Source of the DNA: Bacteroidota bacterium
GTDB taxonomy: Bacteria > Bacteroidota > Bacteroidia > Bacteroidales > VadinHA17
Length of the DNA: 19,847 nucleotides
Direction: 5' to 3'
Assembly: GCA_023430725.1 (NCBI GenBank)
Contig: JAEYZD010000193.1
Coordinates: 1 to 19,847 of the forward strand
The translations under genes and the position numbers were made by a program. Position 1 is the first letter of the stretch, and each line of letters begins with the position of its first letter. The notes beneath the pieces were generated by a model. The model was not told the DNA's origin. It searched no databases and was given only the letters and a program-made list of their open reading frames with translations. This document shows positions 1 through 6,253 of this stretch, piece by piece.

Positions 1-18
1 GGGGTGGGTGGGGTTGGG
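1..18 (+). other. G-quadruplex-forming motif at window edge
   Basis: The first 18 bases read GGGGTGGGTGGGGTTGGG: four runs of at least three G with loops of one or two T. This meets the canonical G-quadruplex pattern, and very short loops generally favour a stable parallel fold. It lies 55 bp beyond the stop of the minus-strand GH2 gene, so that gene's read-through transcript would carry the C-rich complement. It sits exactly at the window edge, so a contig-end or low-complexity artefact is possible. Confidence 0.5.
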
Positions 19-73
19 CCAGCTGCTACAATTCTTATTGGTCTACCTTTAGATTAGCATCCAGATTATGCAA

Positions 74-1900
74 TTATCTGATGTTGCCTGCCATGGCCCT
101 CCTTACATTCTCATATCCCATCTTGTCCACCTTCCGGTCATAGGTCATCAGGCCATTTGTCTCCGTCTCCACATCGGTGGTCTGGGTGTAGACAGTGGCG
201 CTAAGGCCCTTCTCAGTTACCATCTGCCGCACCAGCGCATAGAAATCTTCATACTTCCTGAGCAGGGCCGTGCTGTCACCCATCTTTTCATAACCCCAGT
301 TTTTCTGTTCCCAGGTATGACCCTGCACAGGTAACCCCAGGCCGCCGAACTCACCGAGCACAATGGCTCTTTCCTTCTCCGGCTCAGGGGATACAGGCTC
401 CGGATAGTGGTGAATATCAAGTATGTGACCGGTTCCGCGGTCGGTCCACCCCGATGTGCTGTTGACAAGCCTTGTGGTGTCCAGGGCGGCAACATAATCT
501 GTCACCCCCGGGGTATCCCATTGTCCCCATCCTTCATTATAAACCACCCACATCACAATTGAAGGATTATTGAACTTGGTCTCTATCATCCTTGTCAGCT
601 CAGTCATGAAGAGTGCGGAGTCAGACGGACTCTTTGAGATGTCCGGCTTTTCACCCCATATGTAATCATCACCGCTGGGCATATCCTGCCATACAAGCAT
701 TCCCATACGGTCAGTATGGTAGTAAAACCTCCGGTTCTCAACCTTTACATGCTTCCTTAGCATGTTGAATCCCATCTTCTTAAGCATTTCAATATCATAT
801 CTCATTGCCTCGTCTGAAGGGGGCGTGTAAAGACCGTCTGGCCAGAAGCCCTGGTCAAGAGGGCCATTCTGCCATACGAACCTGTTGTTGAGCATGATGC
901 GGGTGAAGCCGTCGTCACCAATCCCGAGTGATATCTTTCGCATTCCAGCATATGATTTGACCTCGTCTGCCACCGTGCCTCCGGTGATGAGCCTGACGCG
1001 CAGGTCGTAGAGGAACGGGTCCTCAGGGCTCCACAGCCTTGCATCAGGTACCTTGAGGGTAAGCGACGAGCCTGTTAACCCTGAGGCCACGGCCACGGTC
1101 TTTCCATCCATGACAAGTGTCACTTCGGCAAGCGACGGTGCCATATCCACCGGGGGGCAACCCTCCGGACCCTGGCAACGCTCCTCGGTGACTGTCACAC
1201 CTAGCTCCCCTCTGTCAATATCCGGCACGATCCGCAGATCGCCTATCCATGTCTTCTCAACCGGCTCAAGCCAGACACTCTGCCAGATACCGCTTGTGGG
1301 TGTGTACCATATTCCTCCCGGCTTCAGCACCTGCTTGCCCCTGGGCTGGCGGCCCCTGTCGGTAGGATCAGTCACTTTTACAACAATGCTGTGTGTCTTA
1401 GCATCGGCAAGAAAGGGAGTGATATTGCATGAGAACGGATCATACCCGCCGCGGTGGCTGACAGCAAAATTATCGTCGATCCAGACTGTTGTCTCCCAGT
1501 CCGATGCCTCAAAATTAATTATGATCTGCTTTTCCTTCCATCCTTTTGGGATTGTGAATTCACGTGCATACCAGAGTGCCAGTGAGTCTGTGATGCGGGC
1601 CTTGACCCCTGACAGAGCTGATTCCGCAGGGTAGGGGACAAGTATCTTCCCCTGGGGGGCAGGGCGCTCGGCCTCCTTTGGACAGATCGCATAATCCCAC
1701 AGACCGTTCAGACTCAACCATTCAGCACGCTCCATTGCCGGCCGAGGGTATTCCGGCCACGGGGCCGCCGGGTCAATACTCTCACTCCAGGCCGTAAGGA
1801 GTGGATTTTCAGCAGGCTTCCATACGGATTCCATCTCACTGGTGCAAAATGTCATCACTCCGGTGATGACAATGAGTACCGGAACAAATAAATACTTCAT
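74..1900 (-). CDS. Glycoside hydrolase family 2 protein (beta-galactosidase/glucuronidase-like), exported
   Basis: This is a 608-residue GH2 retaining glycosidase, probably acting on terminal beta-linked sugars of glycans. The order is a hydrophobic export signal (residues 1-19), a sugar-binding jelly-roll domain (about 55-215, with GIWYTPTSGIWQSVWLEP), an Ig-like domain (about 220-325) and a TIM barrel (about 330-600). The acid/base is E456 in YNEGWGQW and the nucleophile is E517 in VLGEFGG, so the active site looks intact. The signal ends MTFC-TSEMES. This is a poor lipobox (Phe before Cys19), so lipidation is uncertain, though acidic residues after the Cys would suit surface lipoprotein export in Bacteroidota. 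It starts 17 bp after the acyl-CoA synthetase stop, so the two may be cotranscribed. No SusC/SusD genes are nearby, so the substrate cannot be inferred. It is shorter than LacZ and lacks LacZ's C-terminal domains. Confidence 0.88.
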   Translation of the reverse strand: MKYLFVPVLIVITGVMTFCTSEMESVWKPAENPLLTAWSESIDPAAPWPEYPRPAMERAEWLSLNGLWDYAICPKEAERPAPQGKILVPYPAESALSGVKARITDSLALWYAREFTIPKGWKEKQIIINFEASDWETTVWIDDNFAVSHRGGYDPFSCNITPFLADAKTHSIVVKVTDPTDRGRQPRGKQVLKPGGIWYTPTSGIWQSVWLEPVEKTWIGDLRIVPDIDRGELGVTVTEERCQGPEGCPPVDMAPSLAEVTLVMDGKTVAVASGLTGSSLTLKVPDARLWSPEDPFLYDLRVRLITGGTVADEVKSYAGMRKISLGIGDDGFTRIMLNNRFVWQNGPLDQGFWPDGLYTPPSDEAMRYDIEMLKKMGFNMLRKHVKVENRRFYYHTDRMGMLVWQDMPSGDDYIWGEKPDISKSPSDSALFMTELTRMIETKFNNPSIVMWVVYNEGWGQWDTPGVTDYVAALDTTRLVNSTSGWTDRGTGHILDIHHYPEPVSPEPEKERAIVLGEFGGLGLPVQGHTWEQKNWGYEKMGDSTALLRKYEDFYALVRQMVTEKGLSATVYTQTTDVETETNGLMTYDRKVDKMGYENVRRAMAGNIR

Positions 1901-1917
1901 ATCGGATTTTTTGCGGA

Positions 1918-3831
1918 TCAGCCGAGCTTCATCTTCTCAACCTCTTCCATGTTGCGTTCGTTGTTCACGATCTTTCCCATCGGCGTGTAGAGCCAGTCAA
2001 TCAGATCCTGATACCTTTCGGTGATCTTGCCCCTGACAATCTTCATCGTTGAGTTCATCATGCCGTTGCTCTCATTGAAACTCTCATTAAGCACTCCCAG
2101 TGCCACCGGCAGCCAGCGATGCGGAAACATGTGACCGTACTTTCCATTGATACGGTACTCATTTACCTCATTCTCAATGAGATTAAGTACGGCTCTCTTC
2201 CCTTCCTCTGTTGTGGCTGACATGTTCCGGTCTTCAAGGTAAACCTTCAGCGCATGCTGGTTAGGCACTATCAGTGCCACAGTGTAAGGTTTCTGGTTAT
2301 TATAGAGCATGCACTGGTCAATGTATTTCGACTGTTCGCTTATAGCTTCCTCGATACCTTCGGGACTGAACTTCTCGCCGTCGTCAGCAATCAGCAGGCT
2401 CTTGAAACGGCCAAGTACATAAAGGAATCCGTCCTCACTCATGTATCCCATGTCACCGGTGAAGAGCCAGCCGTCACGGATTGCATCCCTTGTGGCAGTT
2501 TCGTTCTTCCAGTAACCGTGCATGACGTTTCCGCCGCGGATCACTATCTCGCCTTTCTGACCTGTGGGCAGTTCATTGCCGTCATCATCACATATCTTAA
2601 GGTCCATGTTGTTCACAAGGTATCCTGAGGATCCGAGCTTGTGCCTGGCTGCCGAGTTGGAGGAGATAATAGGAGATGCTTCCGAAAGTCCGTAACCCTG
2701 GTACATCGGTACCCCGATTGCATAGAAGAAGCGCTGGAGCTCTATGTCTAGCAGTGCACCGCCTCCGATGAAGAAATCGAGTTCACCTCCGAATGCTTCT
2801 CTTACCTTGCTGAAGAGTATTTTGTCAAACAGCCTCAGCAGCGGTTTCTTCATCTTCTGCACACCGAGCCCCTTGTTGTAACCCTCCTTGTTATAGGAGT
2901 ATGCCATCCTCAGGGCGAAGTTGAAAAGAGCCTCTGTCATATTACCCTTCTCCTTGATCCCCTTCTCGATATTCTTGCGGAAGTTCTTTGCCAGTGCAGG
3001 AACGCTCATCAGCAGATTTGGCTTTATCTCCTTCATGCAGATGGGGATGTTGCGCAGTGTCTCCATCGGGGTCTTTCCAACCTTCACGGAGGCTATGCTG
3101 GCTCCCTTGCCCATGAAGGCATATATTCCTGCCGTATGCGCAAACGAATGGTCCCACGGCAGTATAAGGAGTGTCTTGTAATACTGCGGTATATCCATCA
3201 GACTGTATGACTGGTAAACGTTTGTCACATAGTTGCCGTGTGTCAGGATGATACCCTTGGGATCTGCCGTAGTGCCTGATGTGTAGCAGATATTGGCATA
3301 ATCTGAAGGGGTGATTGAAGCCGTAAACTCCTCGAAGCTCTTCCTGTTGGCAGGAATCTCCAGCCACTCACGCCCTATTTTTCTCACCTCGTTGAAATGG
3401 ACCTGGCTATCGGAATACTCTTCCATCGGATCCATGAAGATGACCTTTGTTATCTCAGGACAGCGGTCAATCACCTCAAGTATCTTAGGCGCCTGGGTGC
3501 TGGATGTGATCACTATCTTTGATCCGGAGTGGGTCAGGCGAAACCTGATCTCTTCCGGATTCAGCTTGATTGAAAGTGGTACATTCACCCCGCCTGCATA
3601 CAGAATCCCAAGTTCTCCAATAACCCAGCTGTTGCGCCCGTCAGCGAGAAGGCTCACACGGTCGCCCTTCCTGATGCCAAGCTGCATCAACCCGGCCCCG
3701 AACTCGTGAACCTGACGCCTTGTCTCCTGGTATGTGGTGCCTTCATATTTCTCCTGCAGCTTCTCCCACAGGTAGATGTTTGTCGGATACTTTTCAACAT
3801 TTTCTTCGAAGAACCGGATTAGTGACTTCAT
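1918..3831 (-). CDS. Long-chain fatty acid--CoA ligase (AMP-forming, FadD-like)
   Basis: A 637-residue ANL-superfamily adenylate-forming enzyme that would activate fatty acids to acyl-CoA via acyl-AMP at the inner membrane or in the cytosol. The core motifs are in order: ATP P-loop YTSGTTADPKG (183-193), A5 motif QGYGLSEASP (378-387), A7 FTGD (457-460), A8 hinge LGRFKSLL (473-480), and the A10 catalytic lysine K597 in NSTMKIVRGK. The P-loop has Ala where the textbook motif has Gly (TTGxPKG); from memory this TTADPKG form is common in Bacteroidota homologues. Length is normal for long-chain acyl-CoA synthetases. The start ATG at 3831 gives the usual N-terminus (MKSLIRFFEENVEKYP). It is divergent from the SPOR lipoprotein gene and leads directly into the GH2 gene. 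Exact chain-length preference is unknown. Confidence 0.93.
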   Translation of the reverse strand: MKSLIRFFEENVEKYPTNIYLWEKLQEKYEGTTYQETRRQVHEFGAGLMQLGIRKGDRVSLLADGRNSWVIGELGILYAGGVNVPLSIKLNPEEIRFRLTHSGSKIVITSSTQAPKILEVIDRCPEITKVIFMDPMEEYSDSQVHFNEVRKIGREWLEIPANRKSFEEFTASITPSDYANICYTSGTTADPKGIILTHGNYVTNVYQSYSLMDIPQYYKTLLILPWDHSFAHTAGIYAFMGKGASIASVKVGKTPMETLRNIPICMKEIKPNLLMSVPALAKNFRKNIEKGIKEKGNMTEALFNFALRMAYSYNKEGYNKGLGVQKMKKPLLRLFDKILFSKVREAFGGELDFFIGGGALLDIELQRFFYAIGVPMYQGYGLSEASPIISSNSAARHKLGSSGYLVNNMDLKICDDDGNELPTGQKGEIVIRGGNVMHGYWKNETATRDAIRDGWLFTGDMGYMSEDGFLYVLGRFKSLLIADDGEKFSPEGIEEAISEQSKYIDQCMLYNNQKPYTVALIVPNQHALKVYLEDRNMSATTEEGKRAVLNLIENEVNEYRINGKYGHMFPHRWLPVALGVLNESFNESNGMMNSTMKIVRGKITERYQDLIDWLYTPMGKIVNNERNMEEVEKMKLG

Positions 3832-3912
3832 CTCTCAACTTATTAAGTGTAAAAAAACGCGATCTAAGATAGAAAAAGAATTGGCTTGCATGGACAGGAT
3901 TCCGGATTATTC

Positions 3913-3944
3913 ATTGCATTTTTGCATTGTATACAATACCTTTA
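3913..3944 (+). promoter_or_regulatory. Possible Bacteroidota promoter for the SPOR lipoprotein
   Basis: ATTG at 3913-3916 is followed after 20 bp by TACCTTTA (3937-3944), one base from the Bacteroidota -7 consensus TAnnTTTG. The spacing to the -33-like element is normal, and the element ends 29 bp before the ATG at 3974. TTGCATT is directly repeated at 3914-3920 and 3922-3928. Confidence 0.35.
3926..3937. promoter_or_regulatory. 12-bp perfect palindrome, possible operator
   Basis: ATTGTATACAAT is a perfect palindrome lying between the proposed -33 and -7 elements of the SPOR gene, and upstream of the divergent acyl-CoA synthetase gene. Position and symmetry suit a dimeric regulator site. 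No cognate regulator can be named. Confidence 0.4.
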
Positions 3945-3973
3945 ACAAGGAAAATAGTGAAAAACTGTTATTT

Positions 3974-4441
3974 ATGAAGAGATTACCGCTACTATTGCTT
4001 GCAGCCGTGCTGCTGCTCACCCCTTCATGTGATTTCATGAAGAGCATCAACCCCTTCGGGAAGAAGACCCGCGAGGCTGAGGCTCTGCGGCAGCAGCAGG
4101 AGGCATTCCGCATTGCCGATTCGATCCGTGTGGCCAAGGAAAAAGAGGATGAAGCGGAACGTGCAATGCAGGCAGAGCTTGCCCCCGCAGCCGGAGAAAA
4201 AGTGAGCGTTATGACCGGATACCATGTTATCGTGGGCAGTTTCCTTACACCTGCCTATGCCAGTGCCTGGCTTGAGCATATCAGGAGCTTCGGCTATGAT
4301 GCCCAGCTGATTGACATGAACGGAGGAGAATGGCAGCTCGTCTCGGCACAGTCGTTCCCGGACCTTCATGCGGCATGGAACTCCCTGACCGGTATACAGG
4401 ATAAAATCAACGGTGAGGCCTGGGTTTACAGGAAGAACTGA
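3974..4441 (+). CDS. SPOR-domain lipoprotein
   Basis: A 155-residue envelope protein. It has a type II-like signal (residues 1-18, MKRLPLLLLAAVLLLTPS, then Cys19), a charged and probably coiled-coil segment (about 30-68, rich in E, A, Q and R), and a C-terminal SPOR domain (about 82-153) beginning YHVIVGSF and ending EAWVYRKN. SPOR domains bind denuded septal peptidoglycan, so a role in cell division or cell-wall work is likely; this is family knowledge, not shown here. The reading frame is open upstream into the acyl-CoA synthetase gene, but ATG 3974 was chosen because it places the signal sequence at the N-terminus and leaves room for the promoter. It converges on purA with 3 bp between stop codons. 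Confidence 0.88.
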   Translation: MKRLPLLLLAAVLLLTPSCDFMKSINPFGKKTREAEALRQQQEAFRIADSIRVAKEKEDEAERAMQAELAPAAGEKVSVMTGYHVIVGSFLTPAYASAWLEHIRSFGYDAQLIDMNGGEWQLVSAQSFPDLHAAWNSLTGIQDKINGEAWVYRKN

Positions 4442-4444
4442 GTA

Positions 4445-5707
4445 TTACCTGTAGATTGTTGCTGATCTGTCAGGACCTACGGAGACGATGGTTACCGGAA
4501 CGCCTGTCTCCTTTTCGATATAATCTATGTAATCCTTAAGCTCTGACGGCAGCTCATCCCAGGTGCGGCATCCTGTTATATCACACTGCCATCCCCTGAA
4601 TGAGATGTAATTCAGTCTTTCAATATCACTGAGACAGTACGGGAGTTCTGTCTGGTCCCTGCCGTTCACCGTATAGGACCTGCATATCTTCACCTCCCGG
4701 AATCCGGACAGTACATCGGCTTTCATCATGAAAAGCCTTGTCACTCCGTTGACCATTATGGCATATTTCAAAGCCGGCAGGTCAAGCCATCCGCAGCGGC
4801 GCGGCCTGCCTGTAGTGGCACCGTACTCGTTGCCCCGGTCACGCATGAGCTGGCCGTCGGCGTCATTGAGCTCGGTGGGGAAAGGACCGCTTCCCACCCG
4901 GGTGCAATATGCCTTGAAGATGCCAAAAACCTCCCCTGTACGGCCCGGAGCTATCCCGAGACCGGTGCACGCGCCGGCCGCCACTGTATTCGAAGAGGTA
5001 ACAAAGGGGTAGGTGCCGAAATCAATATCCAGCATGGTACCCTGGGCTCCTTCCGCAAGCACCCTCTTACCGGTCCTCAGAGCCGTGTCTATATGATAAT
5101 CTGCATTGACAGTGGTAAACTGCTTCAGAAATTCCACAGCCTCAAGCCACTCATCCTCGAGGGCCTTAAGGTCACCGCTGTAGCCGTAACCCTGAAGCAT
5201 CCTCATGTGCTCGTTCACACGCGTGCGGTAAAACTCCATGAAGTCACGCCTCAGCAGATCACCTACCCTCAGCCCGTTCCGTGAAGCTTTATCAGTATAT
5301 GCCGGACCTATCCCCCTGAGGGTGGAACCGATCTTCGCCTCACCCAGCGATGCCTCCTGCGCTGCATCCAGCAGCTTGTGGGTAGGCATTATGAGGTGTG
5401 CCTTAAGCGAGATCAGCAGCCTGGACCGGACAATTGAAATATCTATGCCCAGGCTCTCCACCTCACGGCGGAACACAACCGGGTCAACAACCAACCCGTT
5501 GCCGATAATATTGATTTTGTCATTGTGAAAAATGCCCGAGGGAATAAGATGAAGCACATGCTTCGCCCCGAGAAATTCTATGGTGTGACCGGCATTCGGG
5601 CCGCCCTGAAACCTTGCAACTATGTCATACTGAGGGGTTAACGCATCAACTATCTTTCCCTTACCCTCATCTCCCCACTGGAGCCCCAGCAAAATATCAA
5701 TCTTCAT
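4445..5707 (-). CDS. purA: Adenylosuccinate synthetase
   Basis: A 420-residue cytosolic enzyme that makes adenylosuccinate from IMP, aspartate and GTP, the first committed step to AMP. Diagnostic motifs are QWGDEGKGKIVD (10-21, catalytic D13), GGPNAGHT (35-42, catalytic H41), RGIGPAYTDKASR (131-143), EGAQGTMLDIDFGTYPFVTSSN region (219-240), GRPRRCGWLD (300-309), and KAD (329-331) at the guanine-recognition loop. The ATG at 5707 was preferred over the in-frame ATG at 5734 because it gives the family's usual short N-terminus before QWGDEGKGK. It lies 69 bp downstream of the Fur-family gene on the same strand and downstream of the RelA/SpoT gene. (p)ppGpp is known to inhibit PurA in E. coli, so the grouping is functionally coherent. 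A palindrome lies just upstream of the start. Confidence 0.97.
   Translation of the reverse strand: MKIDILLGLQWGDEGKGKIVDALTPQYDIVARFQGGPNAGHTIEFLGAKHVLHLIPSGIFHNDKINIIGNGLVVDPVVFRREVESLGIDISIVRSRLLISLKAHLIMPTHKLLDAAQEASLGEAKIGSTLRGIGPAYTDKASRNGLRVGDLLRRDFMEFYRTRVNEHMRMLQGYGYSGDLKALEDEWLEAVEFLKQFTTVNADYHIDTALRTGKRVLAEGAQGTMLDIDFGTYPFVTSSNTVAAGACTGLGIAPGRTGEVFGIFKAYCTRVGSGPFPTELNDADGQLMRDRGNEYGATTGRPRRCGWLDLPALKYAIMVNGVTRLFMMKADVLSGFREVKICRSYTVNGRDQTELPYCLSDIERLNYISFRGWQCDITGCRTWDELPSELKDYIDYIEKETGVPVTIVSVGPDRSATIYR
4481..4515 (+). terminator. Candidate intrinsic terminator for the SPOR gene inside purA
   Basis: GGAGAC (4481-4486) and GTCTCC (4506-4511) can form a 6-bp stem with a 19-nt loop, followed at once by TTTT. 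It lies 40-75 bp beyond the plus-strand SPOR stop, within the antisense of the purA 3' end. The stem is short and the loop long, so support is modest. Confidence 0.3.
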
Positions 5708-5720
5708 TATAGCAATATAT

Positions 5721-5741
5721 ACCTGATTTGACAAAACAGGT
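5721..5741. promoter_or_regulatory. 21-bp interrupted palindrome upstream of purA
   Basis: The half-sites ACCTGaTTT and AAAaCAGGT flank a GAC centre; 8 of 9 arm positions pair, and only the a/a position fails. It lies 14-34 bp upstream of the purA ATG, between the Fur-family gene and purA. It is not followed by a T-run on either strand, so it reads better as an operator than as a terminator. The binding protein is unknown; the neighbouring Fur-family protein is one candidate. Confidence 0.4.
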
Positions 5742-5776
5742 CCGAAGTTACAAAATAAATTGGCGTCAAGGGCTTT

Positions 5777-6223
5777 TTAAGCCTTATCCTTTTCCTGTTC
5801 ACCGTAAACATACAGTGCGTAATGGTGCAAAGCGAAGGAGTTTTCTTCACAAGCACTCCTGATGATCTCATTTATACGGGGATCACTGAACTCAATCACT
5901 TTCCCCGACTTTGTGTCAATCAGATGGTCATGGTGACCTGACCTGTAAGTTTTTTCATACTGCGCCTGGTTGCGACCGAATTTGTGCCTTGTGATAAGCT
6001 TGCAGTCGAGCAGCAGATCAACAGTGTTGTACAGCGTGGCCCGCGATACACGGTAATTCTTGTTCTTCATAAAGCCGAAGAGCGATTCTATGTCAAAGTG
6101 CCCCTCCCTTGAATATATCTCATCAAGGATGGCAAACCGCTCAGGCGTCTTCCTCAGTGACCGCGACACAAGATACTCAGTGAAGAGTTCCTTTACTACT
6201 GACCTGGCATCATCGACTGACAT
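5777..6223 (-). CDS. Fur-family metal-responsive transcriptional regulator (no CxxC)
   Basis: A 148-residue DNA-binding repressor of the Fur superfamily. The winged helix covers about residues 10-85, with recognition-helix region RVSRATLYNTVDLL (58-71), and a C-terminal metal-binding and dimerisation domain follows. The regulatory metal site looks present: H42 in EGHFD, E90, HHDH (97-100), E111 and H133/H134. Where many Fur proteins have HHDHLICxxCGK with a structural zinc, this one reads HHDHLIDTKSGKVIEF, so that CxxC is absent. A similar Asp-for-Cys form is known from memory in other lineages. Metal specificity (Fe, Mn or Zn) and peroxide sensing cannot be decided. The gene starts 30 bp after the RelA/SpoT stop and lies 69 bp before purA, consistent with one operon. 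Confidence 0.9.
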   Translation of the reverse strand: MSVDDARSVVKELFTEYLVSRSLRKTPERFAILDEIYSREGHFDIESLFGFMKNKNYRVSRATLYNTVDLLLDCKLITRHKFGRNQAQYEKTYRSGHHDHLIDTKSGKVIEFSDPRINEIIRSACEENSFALHHYALYVYGEQEKDKA

Positions 6224-6253
6224 TGCTTCTGGATTTTTTTGGACCTGCCGGAA

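Noticed and set aside
1053..1634. 193-codon plus-strand open frame opposite the GH2 gene
   Set aside because: Fully antisense to a GH2 gene with intact catalytic motifs; no recognisable domain.
3776..3973. N-terminal extension of the SPOR protein overlapping the acyl-CoA synthetase gene
   Set aside because: It would bury the signal peptide and cover the promoter region; ATG 3974 is preferred.
5708..5734. Upstream ATG for purA (MSNQVYIAI extension)
   Set aside because: It would start inside the palindrome and exceed the family's usual N-terminus; ATG 5707 fits better.
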